In this document: positions 1-9,782 of the stretch, piece after piece
Layout: each line of letters starts with the position of its first letter
Numbering within the stretch: the first letter of the stretch is position 1
Source of the DNA: CAWJTV01 sp963845695
GTDB taxonomy: Bacteria > Planctomycetota > Planctomycetia > Isosphaerales > Isosphaeraceae
Length of the DNA stretch: 64,000 nt
Direction of reading: 5' to 3'
Assembly (NCBI GenBank): GCA_963845695.1
Contig: CAWJTQ010000002.1
Location: forward strand, 1,302,001-1,366,000
Program-made: the position numbers and the translations under genes
Notes under the pieces: model-generated
Database searches by the model: none
Seen by the model: only the letters and a program-made list of their open reading frames with translations
Told to the model about the DNA's origin: nothing

Positions 1-2021
1 GCTCATCTCCACGATCGCCTCGATCGAACGCGCACCGTGACGATACTCGGACACGTTCAGGAACGCAGCCAGGACGCTTTCCCGAATTCGTAAGTTTTTC
101 TCCGCGTCGAAGAGCCCTTCCGCACTCGGCATCTTCATGAAGGCCCGCCGAAGGATCATGGCCCGGCTCAGCATTCGCGTGTCGGCCAGTGGATCGGGCC
201 CGAATACATCGACAGTCCCGCGAAGTCGGCTCAGGAAATCCTTGGCCTTGATGTCGGGGCTGGTCCCCTCCGTCTTCTGTCGGAACGACTGAAATGTGGG
301 GCAGGTTCCTCCTGCGAAGACGAAGATGGCCGGACCGATCTGGTGAGTGAAATGACCGTCGGAGAAGACGCCGTCATTCATCGGAGCCAGGAAGTACTTC
401 AGCCAACCGAGCTCGGTGTCGAACTTCGAATCGAACTCGTCGAAGAATACCAGCGGCACCCTGCCCCGCAAGCCATGGTCGCGGACCAGATGCAACGCCT
501 CCACGAGTTCTCTGGCCGAGTTCCACTGCGAGAGGTTGAAGTCCATCTTTTCGATCGGGTCCTTCTCCGTCACGGATCTGGCGACCTCGGTGACACCGAA
601 CGACTTGCCCGAACCCGGACGGCCGAAAACCGCAATGCAGAGCGGACGCTTCGTCTTCGGATTCCTCAGGAACTCGCGGAACATGTTACGGATACTTCGG
701 TAGCCCTCGATCTCCCAGCGGTCGATGGTCTCGAGGTCTGCGAATCGTGCAACGGGCACCTTCGGAAGAGCTTTCTGGAGACCACGCTTGGCCACTGTCC
801 GGGCATGCTTGCGGATCGGTTGATCTCGCACCACGTCGAGAATCCGCCAGTTGCGAAACTGGTTAAGCTCTCGCGTGTTCTTACGGTCGTCGGGGATCAG
901 TGGGATATCCACTGGATGGATCTCAAAACCTTTGAGCGAGTCCTGACCGAACAGTCCCGACCTCGGATAGTCCGGAGGAGCTTTCGTTGTGCCGTAGGCG
1001 AGCTCCAGCAGGTGTCGTGCGGCGATCATTCCGGCCTTGATGCCATTCTGGATCGCCTCGACAGTAGGGAGTGGAACCGACTTCTCGGGGCTGCGATCAA
1101 ACTCTTTCACGACGGCGGCCACGACGGCGGCGGCAAAAGCCGAGGAGAATCCGGTCATCCCTCCTCGCCGGCGGTCGTGAAGCAGGTCGCCCTCGATGAG
1201 ATCGGGGACGTACCAGAGACGCGCGCACGGCTTGCCGCAGGTACGGTGGAGGTGGACGACGCCTTCGAGGCCCATCGTCACAATCAGATGCATGCACTTC
1301 GTGAGCGGTTGGAAGCTCTCCTCGTGGCACAGCGCGAGCAGAAGCTCGGCAACCGTGCGTTCCCAGGAGAGATGCCGGCTGATCCACTGCGCCCTCCGCA
1401 CGGAGCTCATCCGCTCTCAGCATCACGATCGTTCGTTCGCGAAGCGGGCCCTCGACCACGCGATCCCAGAGCTTGCCCTTGAACAAAGGCCGGCGGACCT
1501 TGAAAAGGATGATCGGCCTTTTGTCGGAAAAGAGTGCCGAGGGCCAGACCTGGTAGTCCTCGAAGTCGCGAAAGCCGTTGCCCGCGTCGTCGAGTGCGAC
1601 GACATCCGCATCGTCGGGATTCTCGCTCATGCCCATTGGTTTGCTGAGTACGCCATCGGCAGGTCCGGCGAAGCCCTCGAGGTGCCCGGACAGCCCAGAC
1701 TTTCGCGCCATCGTCGCCCGGTTTCCTCTCGAACGCATCCAGGGTTTGCAGGGAATGGATGACCTGTTCGGGGAGGACCGAACGCAGGTCGCCCGGAGTT
1801 CCCGGCTTGAAGACGGTCGCCTTGTCTCCAACGGCGTCTTTGATGAAATCCGCTGTCAGCCACGCTCCTCCATGTCTCGCGTGCATGTATCGGCCGCCCC
1901 GGAGTTGCCAGTTTTGCAACTCGGGGTTTTCCAAATCCGACACGCCTCGCGCGATCGGAATCGACAGCCAATCGATACACAGGTCCCCGGCGACGACGAC
2001 TTTGCACTGGGTCCCGCTCAT
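1..2021 (-). CDS. RyR-domain P-loop ATPase, partial, two frameshifts
   Basis: Large protein running off the left edge. It starts at the ATG at 2019-2021 with VVVAGDLCIDWL, resembling the N-terminus of the bacterial RyR-domain ATPase family. A middle part follows (VVALDDAGNGFRDF, then SRHLSWERTVAELLLAL and HLIVTMGLEGVVHLHRT), and a Walker A, FGRPGSGKSFGVTEVA, lies near 580-630 with a possible Walker B (PLVFFDEFDSKF). The reading frame shifts by one base near 1690-1700 (a GGG run) and again near 1390. Downstream of 1380 it is open to base 1, ending EYRHGARSIEAIVEMS at the edge. Such proteins have been linked in the literature to conflict or signalling systems; the exact role here is inference. 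The two shifts look like single extra bases, so sequencing error is as likely as decay. At least 670 residues are visible. Confidence 0.75.
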
Positions 2022-2233
2022 AAGATGGTCCGTGAGCTGATCGTTTGGATGTGCTGAATCCAGCGGCGATGATGCTCAGAGCGCCACCGCTTGCAATTCG
2101 ACTCCCCCGACTGACGGCACGCGGGAAAGGGCGAGACACTCAGAATGCGAATCGGTCCGTCAGGCGGTCGAATGCCATGGAACGAGTCACGGGGGATCGC
2201 GTCGAAGCACCCGCACCTCAGAGATCGAAGCGC

Positions 2234-2265
2234 GGTCCGATCGGGTCTTCGCCCGATCGGACCGA
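2234..2265 (-). terminator. Hairpin terminator of the DUF1559 gene
   Basis: Perfect 13-bp inverted repeat (CGGTCCGATCGGG / CCCGATCGGACCG) around a TCTTCG loop, 20 bases past the stop of the DUF1559 gene. There is no strong T-run, so its efficiency as an intrinsic terminator is uncertain. Confidence 0.7.
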
Positions 2266-2285
2266 ACTGGGAACGACCAATCGGA

Positions 2286-3377
2286 TCAATAGCTATCCGA
2301 GCTGATCACCTCTCCATTGGACTGGGTTCCGAGACCCCACCAGGTGACCATCGCGACCGAGTCCTTGACGAACCGCACGCTGCCGTCGGTGAAACACACG
2401 TTGACACCTCCGGGGTGATTGCTGCTGGCCGGATAGGAGAATCCGCAACTCGTCTCGCAGTCGGCACTGCAACCGAACCGGCAACCATTCATCTTGTACT
2501 GACCACCATTCGGCGTCTGGAGCGTGTTGAACAGCGTGATGCCGGTTGCGTCGTCTGACCAGAGGATTCCGCGAATGTCGCAGATGTCGGTGGTCGTCAC
2601 GAAGGCCGAGGCGCAGCTCTGGAGGCTCGTCAAGACGCCGGCCTGGTTCTGCTGGGCGTATTGCAGTCCGCCAACCCCGCCGGCATCCGACGCGGACAGG
2701 ATCATGTTGCCCCGATAATGGCTCGGGGGATTATATCCGCTGTTGGTGCCTTGGCCATCGCCCACGAGCGCCTCGGAGAAAGCGATCGTGTTGGATGTCC
2801 CATCCGTGCAGTTGTTGATGCCGTAGGCATTCCACTGCACGAACATGCCATTGCTCTGAAAATTCGCATTGCCCAGCAGGGGATTGCCCGCAAAGTTACC
2901 GGGGGACGGCCAGTTGCAGGTGTTGACATTCGTCCCATAGCATGCATAGTAGCTGTTGATGTTTGGCTTGCCAATGTTGTTATCCGACGGGCAGAGGAAG
3001 ACCTGGATCTTCGTGTAGACGACGGTCGAGTTGAACGCCCCGTAGTTCCCCCAGTACGGGGAAAAGTTGAAGTTGATCGCGTTGTACAGGGGGGCTTGCT
3101 CGAGATAGCTCAGCATCAGGCCATGGGCACTCCAGCCGTTCCAGGCATAGTAGGTGTTGACGGCGTACTGATTCGCCGAACCGCCCATGGGGAAGACATT
3201 GTTGGAGGAGTGGTAATTGTGGAGCCCCAGGCCGATTTGCTTCAGGTTATTAGTGCACTGAGAACGGCGAGCGGCCTCCCGCGCGGCCTGCACGGCCGGG
3301 AGGAGCAGAGCAATCAGGACTGCGATGATGGCGATGACCACCAACAACTCAATCAGGGTGAAACCACGTCGAGACAT
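2286..3377 (-). CDS. DUF1559 prepilin-like protein
   Basis: Planctomycete DUF1559 family, about 363 residues. It begins MSRRGFTLIELLVVIAII, a type IV prepilin cleavage site and hydrophobic helix, followed by the family signature NNLKQIGLGLHNYH. The C-terminal H-X9-DG box is present (HPGGVNVCFTDGSVRFVKD) and the protein ends VISSDSY, as usual for the family. The start at 3377 is chosen because GGAAGGAGA lies just upstream; the longer reading frame would place residues before the pilin motif. These proteins are thought to be secreted or surface pseudopilins of unknown function. The small lipoprotein upstream is probably co-transcribed, and a hairpin follows. Confidence 0.93.
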   Translation of the reverse strand: MSRRGFTLIELLVVIAIIAVLIALLLPAVQAAREAARRSQCTNNLKQIGLGLHNYHSSNNVFPMGGSANQYAVNTYYAWNGWSAHGLMLSYLEQAPLYNAINFNFSPYWGNYGAFNSTVVYTKIQVFLCPSDNNIGKPNINSYYACYGTNVNTCNWPSPGNFAGNPLLGNANFQSNGMFVQWNAYGINNCTDGTSNTIAFSEALVGDGQGTNSGYNPPSHYRGNMILSASDAGGVGGLQYAQQNQAGVLTSLQSCASAFVTTTDICDIRGILWSDDATGITLFNTLQTPNGGQYKMNGCRFGCSADCETSCGFSYPASSNHPGGVNVCFTDGSVRFVKDSVAMVTWWGLGTQSNGEVISSDSY

Positions 3378-3550
3378 GCGAGTCTCCTTCCGATCGGATG
3401 AAAAAAGTGACGAGGACAATTGGGATCGGACAGCGCGAGATGCCGTCCCATCTCGAATCGAGCGAGATCCACGGAATTCCACTCAAGTCGAAGGATTCCC
3501 GAAATTGGACATCCATCGATCGATCGGATCCGATCCATGGTGTCGTTCGA

Positions 3551-3757
3551 TCATTGCTTCTTCGTTCCCGAGGGGCCGTACAGGCCGTCTTTCGCGGCAT
3601 TCTTGATCGCGTCCTCGGACTTCTTCTTCGCTTCCGCGGACTGGACCGGTTTGACCTCGGTCGTCTCCGAATCGCCACAGCCGCCGAGGGCGAGCGCCAA
3701 GACGCCACTCAATCCGCACAGGCAAATCACCCGAGTTCGGGCACGACTCAGTCCCAT
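3551..3757 (-). CDS. Small predicted lipoprotein
   Basis: 68-residue protein with a basic N-terminus, a hydrophobic stretch and a lipobox (LALGGC), then a short charged tail rich in Lys and Glu. It should be exported and lipidated at Cys27. It lies 173 bases upstream of the DUF1559 gene on the same strand. Small lipoproteins next to DUF1559 genes are a recurring planctomycete arrangement; the function is unknown. A GGAG lies upstream of the ATG. Confidence 0.7.
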   Translation of the reverse strand: MGLSRARTRVICLCGLSGVLALALGGCGDSETTEVKPVQSAEAKKKSEDAIKNAAKDGLYGPSGTKKQ

Positions 3758-4444
3758 GGTATGACTCCGATGGATGACGAACGATGTTCCGAAAAATCTC
3801 GGTTCGGTTTTCGGTGGAAAACCCAGCGTCGATTTTCAGAGGTTGGTGCGCATATGACTGGTATACCCCTTGCGGAGATCGCGGGTCAATCTGCCATCGA
3901 TCGTTTTGGACCGGAGGACCTGGAGAGGTTCCGCCCGGGCGAATCCGCAGAGAGATCCTGGAGCGATATCACGTCCTGCTTCGAACTCTTTCCATCCGGA
4001 TGATCGGAACCTTGGTGCCAACCGTCGGCTACCGTATGTGAGTCGCCGTGACACGGTCGGGAGCCGAAAACACCTATGAGCTTGTGGATAGCGATCAGGA
4101 ACACTCGGGATAGACGATCGAATTCGGAGATCCGATCCCTCACACTTACTAGCGATAGAAAACTCGCCCCCGGCCCGAATGTACGGAAAAAACGTGACAA
4201 GTTCGGGAGTTCTTCGACATGAGGTCGCGTCGTCGGGGCTTCGTCTTGCTCATCCTTGGGGAAGACTTTGTGTTCGGCTCGGTCACACCTCGCGAGATCC
4301 GGTTCCGACGTTGGCCCGTAGAATATCGACCGCCAGGCGGGGTTGCCTTCACGAGTGGCGCGCCGGAAATCTCGGGGAAAAACCGACGCGGGGCTTGACT
4401 TCCCTTTCGGCGGAGAAGAAGAAGTAAGGAATCGGAATGGGGCG
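3758..4444. other. Intergenic, no gene seen
   Basis: Nearly 700 bases between divergent genes. No reading frame here has convincing protein character, and no RNA gene or clear hairpin was recognised. It must hold the promoters for the lipoprotein/DUF1559 pair (minus) and the DUF3500 gene (plus), but I could not assign elements. Confidence 0.5.
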
Positions 4445-5497
4445 ATGCCACTCCTTGTGATGCTGAAAGGTGTTGAACGCATGCATGGTGTCAAGGCTAG
4501 TCTGGTGTTGGCCTCGATGGCCGTGGTGGCAATGGCCCTCTGGGCGGGGGCGTACGTCGAGCAGACCGGTAGCCACATGGCGGTGGCGGCCGATCGGTTC
4601 GTGTCCTCGTTATCGAAGGACCAGGCCGCCAAGGCAACGTATCCGTTCGAAGCACCCGAACGGCTCGACTGGCACTTCATTCCCCGGCCACGCAAGGGAT
4701 TGCCCATCAAGGAAATGAGTTCCGAGCAACGGTCGCTGGCCTTCGGGTTGATCCAGTCGGGCACGGCGGCCTCCGGGTTTCTCAAGGTCACCACGATCAT
4801 GAGTCTCGAGCAGATCCTTCGCGAGCTGGAGAAGGGGCGTACGGGAAGCCCGATCCGCGATCCCGAGTTGTATTTCCTGACGATCTTCGGCTCGCCGACC
4901 AACAAGGGCAAGTGGGGCTGGCGGGTCGAAGGGCATCACTTGTCGCTGAACTTCGTCCTGGATGACGGTAAGATCGTCTCGGCGACTCCGGCGTTCTTCG
5001 GTTCGAATCCGGCGGAGGTCCGCCAGGGACCGCGACAGGGGTTGCGCACCCTCGCCGATCGTGATGACCGGGCCCTGCGCCTGCTCCAGGCCCTCGACGA
5101 AGGGCAGCGGAAATCGGCGATCTTCTCGGCGGAAGCACCCCACGAAATCCGAGCCGCGAACACGCCCCAGCCGCCGACCGACGCCGCCGTCGGGGTCGCT
5201 TATGCCGAATTGACCGGCGATCAACGGTCCATGCTCCGAGCGCTGTTCGAGTCGTATGCCGAGGACATGCCCGACGAAGTCTCTCGGGTCTGGCTGGGCG
5301 AGATCCGCCGCGCCGGGTTCGAGGCGGTCCACTTCGGCTGGGCCGGGCCGGGTGACCGCAGCCAGCCCCATGCGTATCGCATCCAGGGACCCACCTTCCT
5401 CATCGAATTCAACAACACCCAGAACGGCGCCAACCACATTCACTCCGTCTGGCGGAACATGCTGGGCGATTTTGGAATCCCACTGGCCGGCCGCTGA
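4445..5497 (+). CDS. DUF3500 domain protein
   Basis: About 350 residues. An N-terminal hydrophobic segment (VLASMAVVAMALWAGAYV) looks like a signal peptide or anchor, followed by a DUF3500-like body: EMSSEQRSLAFGLIQSG, YFLTIFGSP, GWRVEGHHLSLNFVL and, at the end, the GPTFLIEFNNTQNGANHIHS region. The function of this family is not established. In-frame ATGs at 4445, 4460 and 4481 are all possible; I take the first, with modest ribosome-binding support. A hairpin follows the stop. The next gene on the strand is the Tat oxidoreductase, 154 bases away. Confidence 0.85.
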   Translation: MPLLVMLKGVERMHGVKASLVLASMAVVAMALWAGAYVEQTGSHMAVAADRFVSSLSKDQAAKATYPFEAPERLDWHFIPRPRKGLPIKEMSSEQRSLAFGLIQSGTAASGFLKVTTIMSLEQILRELEKGRTGSPIRDPELYFLTIFGSPTNKGKWGWRVEGHHLSLNFVLDDGKIVSATPAFFGSNPAEVRQGPRQGLRTLADRDDRALRLLQALDEGQRKSAIFSAEAPHEIRAANTPQPPTDAAVGVAYAELTGDQRSMLRALFESYAEDMPDEVSRVWLGEIRRAGFEAVHFGWAGPGDRSQPHAYRIQGPTFLIEFNNTQNGANHIHSVWRNMLGDFGIPLAGR

Positions 5498-5524
5498 ATC
5501 GGTTGGACGGTATCCCTCGGACCT

Positions 5525-5545
5525 CTCCCCCCATTTTGGGGGGAG
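5525..5545 (+). terminator. Hairpin after DUF3500 gene
   Basis: Nine-base inverted repeat CTCCCCCCA / TGGGGGGAG with a three-base loop, 27 bases after the DUF3500 stop. Strong stem, but no T tract. Confidence 0.55.
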
Positions 5546-5650
5546 ATGCCCGACCGTCACAGCGTGAGAAAAACCAAGATCCTCCAGCGGTCTTCGGCCA
5601 CCTGCCCCACTACGGGGGAGGCATGCCCGGATTCTCTTGGATCCATCACC

Positions 5651-6967
5651 ATGACAAATTGGAGTCGTCGCGAATTCCTGGCTGTATCGGCCCTGGCCGC
5701 CGCGACCCGGGATCCCTCTCGCATCTACGCAGGCCCGACCCAGGATGTGGCCAAGCCGAAGCCGGCCCCTGTGGCGCCCAATGAGAAGATTGTGCTGGGC
5801 TTGATCGGCACTGGCGGGATGGGGACAGGGCTGCTCAACACCTTCAAGAAGTTCCCGCAGGTCTCGATTGCAGCGGTCTGCGACGTTTACGAGCCCCACC
5901 TGCGCCGTGCGCAATCGGAGGCCGGGGGGACGCCGCAAGCCTATCGCGATTTCCGGAGAGTCCTGGACCGCAGGGACATCGACGCCGTGGTCATCGCCAC
6001 TCCCGACCACTGGCATGGGATCATTGCCATCCTGGCCTGCCAGGCCGGCAAGGACGTCTACTGCGAGAAGCCCCTGGCGCACCGCATCCAGGAGGGTCGC
6101 GCCATGGTCACCGCGGCCGAAAAGGCCAAACGGGTCACCCAGATGGGGAACCTGATGCACGCCGGGGAGAACTACCACCGGGTCGTGGAGATCGTTCGCT
6201 CGGGCGTCCTCGGCAAGATCAGCAAGACGCGGGTCTGGATGGCGGCCGACCGGAGAGGACTGGGGCGTCCCAAGGACGGCCCTCCGCCCGCGGGCTGCGA
6301 TTACAACTTCTGGCTCGGGCCGGCCCCTGAGCGGGCATTCAACCCGAATCGGTTTACGTTCAACTGGCGATACTTCTGGGATTATGGCGGCGGGATCCTC
6401 ACTGACTTCTGCTGCCACATCGTCGATCTGGTCCACTGGGCGATGGACGTCGAGGCGCCCCGAACGGTCTCCGCGGTCGGAGGCCGTTATGCCCTCGACG
6501 ACAATGCCGAAGTGCCCGACACGCTCGAGGTCGCCTATGAGTATGAGAAGGGTGACCAGAAGTTCTTGATGGTCTGGAGCCAGACCGACGCCGACTCGCA
6601 CGGCATCGAGAACCAGGGCCTGGGCATCATGTTTCAGGGGACCGAGGCGACTCTCGTGGCCGATTATGGCCGTTATCGGATCATCCCCGAGAAAGGCCGG
6701 AAGATCGAGGTGCCGCCCAAGACGCTGCCGCGATCGGTCGGACACCACCGCGAGTGGCTCGACGCCATCAAGTCCCGCGCCCAGTGCTCCTGCCACTTTG
6801 GCTATGGCCATCGCCTGGCGACCGTCGGCAACCTGGGCAACATCTCGCTCTGGACCGGTGAGAAGCTCAAGTGGGACCCCGATGCCGAGCGGATCGTCAA
6901 CCATCCCGAGGCCAACCAGTACCTCACCAAGGAATACCGAGGGCCCTGGACCCTGCCGAAAGTGTGA
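5651..6967 (+). CDS. Tat-exported Gfo/Idh/MocA oxidoreductase
   Basis: 438-residue NAD(P)-dependent oxidoreductase of the Gfo/Idh/MocA family. The start at 5651 gives a twin-arginine signal (SRREFLAVSALAAA), indicating export in folded form with its cofactor. The Rossmann motif GLIGTGGMGTGLL sits at about residue 50, the family EKP motif (CEKPLAHRIQEG) at about residue 140, and the C-terminal substrate domain contains GGGILTDFCCHIVDLVHW. Planctomycetes carry many secreted members of this family, thought to act on sugars; the substrate here is unknown. The FG-GAP gene 112 bases downstream may be co-transcribed. Confidence 0.92.
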   Translation: MTNWSRREFLAVSALAAATRDPSRIYAGPTQDVAKPKPAPVAPNEKIVLGLIGTGGMGTGLLNTFKKFPQVSIAAVCDVYEPHLRRAQSEAGGTPQAYRDFRRVLDRRDIDAVVIATPDHWHGIIAILACQAGKDVYCEKPLAHRIQEGRAMVTAAEKAKRVTQMGNLMHAGENYHRVVEIVRSGVLGKISKTRVWMAADRRGLGRPKDGPPPAGCDYNFWLGPAPERAFNPNRFTFNWRYFWDYGGGILTDFCCHIVDLVHWAMDVEAPRTVSAVGGRYALDDNAEVPDTLEVAYEYEKGDQKFLMVWSQTDADSHGIENQGLGIMFQGTEATLVADYGRYRIIPEKGRKIEVPPKTLPRSVGHHREWLDAIKSRAQCSCHFGYGHRLATVGNLGNISLWTGEKLKWDPDAERIVNHPEANQYLTKEYRGPWTLPKV

Positions 6968-7079
6968 CGGAGACTGATTCCGGCGGGAAGCGGCGCCCGC
7001 CCCACTCCGAGATCCCCGAACGATTCCCGTGGACCGGCCTTCCGCCGCCCGTCGAGCCTTGACACCCGGAGACACCCTC

Positions 7080-8288
7080 ATGAACGGTTCCCGAGCCATC
7101 CTGGCCGCCTCGTTCCTCTTCGTCCTCGCCGGGCCCCTCCGGGCGGACGAGCCGAAGTGGAGGCAACATACGATCAACGGCCGAAGCGAGTTCGAGGCTG
7201 CGGGCGTCTTCGACGTCGACAATGACGGCCGGCTCGACATCATCTCTGGCGATACCTGGTACCAGGGCCCCGAGTGGAAGCGCTTTCCCGTCCGTGAGGT
7301 GAAGCGGCAGGGCACTTACTACAACGACTTCGCAACCCTGCCGCTCGACGTCAACGGCGACGGGTTGACCGACTTCGTGACGTGCTCCTACTTCGGTCAG
7401 GATGTGGGCTGGGTTGGGAACCCTGGAAAAGCCGGCTCGCCCTGGACTTACCGTGAGGTCGATAAGCCGGGAAATATCGAGGCGGCCTGGATGGTGGACC
7501 TCTCCGGTGACGGGGTTCCCGATGTCTTGCCCAATACCGTGAATACGGTGGTCTGGTATGAAGTTGTCAAGCGAGGGGACGGCAAGGGGCACGAGCTGAA
7601 GAAGCATGACTTCGGCGCCAAGGCTGCGGGGCATGGCGTGGGGTCGGGCGACGTCAACGGCGACGGCCGGGTCGACTTGCTCACCCCCAAGGGCTGGTTC
7701 GAGGCTCCATCCGATCCCTCGCACCAGCCGTGGGCCTGGCATCCCGAATGGCAGATCGGCGCGACGGGCATTCAGATCCTCGCACGAGACGTTGACGGCG
7801 ACGGCCTCTCCGACGTCGTCTACGGCGTTGGCCATGCTTACGGGCTCAATTGGCTCCGCCAGGGGAAGGACACCGGCGGCGAGCGGACCTGGACCAAGGG
7901 ATCGATCGACCAGTCGATCGCGTCGGTGCATACCCTGCTCTGGGCCGACATCGACGGCGACGGCCAGGCGAACGAGCTGGTGACCGGCAAGCGGGTCTAT
8001 GCCCATGAGATCGAGCCCGGCGCAACCGACGGCTCCGTGATCGCCTGGTATCAGTTCGATCGGCAGTCCAAGGAGTGGGTCAAGCATGTCATCTTCCAGG
8101 GTGAGCCCGCGAAGAACGCACCCGCCAAGGCCGGCGAGCGACTGGCACAGAAAGACTTTCCGCCCGATACCGCAGGCACCGGTCTCCAGATCACCGCGAT
8201 CGACATCGACAAGGATGGCGACATCGACCTCCTCTGTCCGGGTAAGAGCGGGCTCTATCTCTTCGAGAACCTGCGGGTCTCGAAGTGA
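7080..8288 (+). CDS. Secreted FG-GAP/VCBS repeat protein
   Basis: 402 residues with a cleavable signal (ILAASFLFVLAGPLRAD) followed by repeated FG-GAP/VCBS Ca-binding motifs of the DxDxDGxxD type: DVDNDGRLDI, DVNGDGLTDF, DLSGDGVPDV, DVNGDGRVDL, DVDGDGLSDV, DIDGDGQANEL and DKDGDIDL. It probably folds as a secreted beta-propeller that binds a ligand or partner. The start at 7080 is preceded by GGAG and places the signal peptide at the N-terminus. It follows the Tat oxidoreductase and may be in the same transcript. Confidence 0.9.
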   Translation: MNGSRAILAASFLFVLAGPLRADEPKWRQHTINGRSEFEAAGVFDVDNDGRLDIISGDTWYQGPEWKRFPVREVKRQGTYYNDFATLPLDVNGDGLTDFVTCSYFGQDVGWVGNPGKAGSPWTYREVDKPGNIEAAWMVDLSGDGVPDVLPNTVNTVVWYEVVKRGDGKGHELKKHDFGAKAAGHGVGSGDVNGDGRVDLLTPKGWFEAPSDPSHQPWAWHPEWQIGATGIQILARDVDGDGLSDVVYGVGHAYGLNWLRQGKDTGGERTWTKGSIDQSIASVHTLLWADIDGDGQANELVTGKRVYAHEIEPGATDGSVIAWYQFDRQSKEWVKHVIFQGEPAKNAPAKAGERLAQKDFPPDTAGTGLQITAIDIDKDGDIDLLCPGKSGLYLFENLRVSK

Positions 8289-9314
8289 TTGTGTGAGTGC
8301 GAGGATTTGGGCCGCCGCAGGATGGCGGCGCGAGCGTGATTGCGCGAATCGGAGTACGCGCGGTTTGATCCAGCCTGATGGGGGTTCGTTCGCGCGATAT
8401 CGACGCCGAGCTGTTGATCGCTGGTGCCATCGATGCATTCCGCATTGTCGTGGCTTCGTTCGAGCCGATTCCCGGGTGCGTGTTGGTGAGTTCGTTCGCG
8501 CGATTTCGGTGTCGATGTGTCGATCGTCCGCACAATCGATACATTCCCCATCATCGTGGCTTCGTTTTCGCCCAATCCTGGGGCCTCTTGGTGGGCTCGT
8601 CCGCGCATTCGATCGTAAGATTTACCCAGTCTACGCAGTCGATGCATTCCGCGTAATCGTGGCTTCGTTTTGAGAGTCCGCGGCGATTACCACCGCACCG
8701 ACTGGGGGCGGTGGCTTCGACCCATTCCGAGTGGCCCGACTCCGGACCGGCGGGACGTCCGGATCCGGCGTGGGTTCTGGGCGGGGCCGGCTGTGAGCAG
8801 GGCCGGACTTGCCGAGAATTGTGGCACAAATTGGCACTCGGTGATCACTTTTGGCTGCGGCTCCCTCTCCGATCCCCATGGCCCCCAGCGAGTTCGGGCC
8901 GAGTCCCGAAATCGCTGTGCCAGGCCCGGTCGCGGGCGGCACAGCCCCGTCGCTCGCAGCCTGGGTTTCCGGTCGGTGACGGTCGCACATGGTCCATATT
9001 ATTCAGTATGCCACAGGTTTTATGATCCGTTAATGCACCTATCGCGGATTCCGGGGCGATTGGCTCCGGAACTCTCGACCACAGAGGGAGATGAAAAAAT
9101 CCAAAAATTCGGAAAGGTGGGCTACTCGAATGACCAATTTGGCCCGAACGGAGGGGGAAGCGGCGCGGGTCGGATCGTCGCACTCCCCAGGTTTCCCGCG
9201 CCCGCCGCGCTGAGATCGGTGGTGTTCGACGCGGAGTCTCCAGACTCCTCCATTATTCATCATGCCGCAGGTTTTGGATTTCGAAGACGCGATCCGGGAT
9301 TTCCTGAGTCCGTC
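8289..9314. other. Intergenic region with degenerate repeats, no supported gene
   Basis: About 1 kb without a convincing gene. It holds the tandem repeat described separately, and a pair of similar segments (TATTCAGTATGCCACAGGTT near 9001 and TATTCATCATGCCGCAGGTT near 9253). The second opens a 32-codon frame, MPQVLDFEDAIRDFLSPSQ, at 9262-9360, which may be the relic of a gene start; I cannot identify it. Confidence 0.45.
8385..8690. repeat. Three degenerate tandem copies of a ~105-bp unit
   Basis: The segment TCGATGCATTCCGCATTGTC recurs in diverged form at 8430, 8536 and 8639 (spacing 106 and 103), each followed by a shared CGTGGCTTCGTT. An upstream part (GTTCGTTCGCGCGATxTCG) recurs with the same period. 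No reading frame stays conserved across all copies, so it looks non-coding. Confidence 0.65.
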
Positions 9315-9782
9315 TCAGGGTGAGTCTCCGGGAAGCGAAGGTCCGAGGCTACGCCGATGAGCCTTGACCGTGTTTTCGCCAATGGCTTGAGGCACGTCTG
9401 GGTGAGGTCGAGCGGCCACCACGCGGATTTGAAATGTCTTGGACACCGGCTCGAGCGGATCGGCTCGAACCTCGATCGTGCCCTGGTAATCCCCGGGCTT
9501 CTCGAAATCACGTTCCACCTCGAAGAGGCCGTCCGGATCGATCCAGAGCCAGAGCCGCCCGCTCCAACCGTCGTCGAAGCGCACCGTGGCGGTCATGATC
9601 GGCACATCCCGATCGTGGACGCGCAGATCGAAGACAGAATGCCTGCCAGTTATGCGGAGAGACCCGTGCCCAGACCATTGCCATGGCACGATCGAGCTCG
9701 AAGACCAAATGGCGACTTTTCGTATGTTTGCGTCTGTGAAGGACTTAGTTTTCTCCTGGTTTCCTCGCGCTAAGTTGCCCAC
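9315..9782 (-). CDS. Fragment resembling the tail of a PKD/cadherin-like protein
   Basis: Up to 155 residues. The first 45 or so overlap the end of the helicase fragment and are probably not translated. The rest (MTATVRFDDGWSGRLWLWID, then TIEVRADPLEPVSKTFQIRV) has the alternating pattern of an Ig-like or PKD-type beta domain. It is likely the 3' end of a larger exported protein left by rearrangement. No signal peptide or clear ribosome binding site was found, and the start is uncertain. Confidence 0.4.
   Translation of the reverse strand: MGNLARGNQEKTKSFTDANIRKVAIWSSSSIVPWQWSGHGSLRITGRHSVFDLRVHDRDVPIMTATVRFDDGWSGRLWLWIDPDGLFEVERDFEKPGDYQGTIEVRADPLEPVSKTFQIRVVAARPHPDVPQAIGENTVKAHRRSLGPSLPGDSP

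Noticed and set aside
343..1482. 379-codon plus-strand frame
   Set aside because: Antisense to the RyR-type ATPase, whose Walker A and family blocks are on the minus strand.
4610..7315. 901-codon open frame on the minus strand
   Set aside because: Antisense shadow of the DUF3500 and oxidoreductase genes; the translation is low-complexity Arg/Gly/Asp-rich and matches no family, while the plus-strand proteins have clear motifs.
6924..8438. 504-codon minus-strand frame
   Set aside because: Antisense of the FG-GAP gene; its repeats of VDV and DRDG are mirror images of the Ca-binding motifs.
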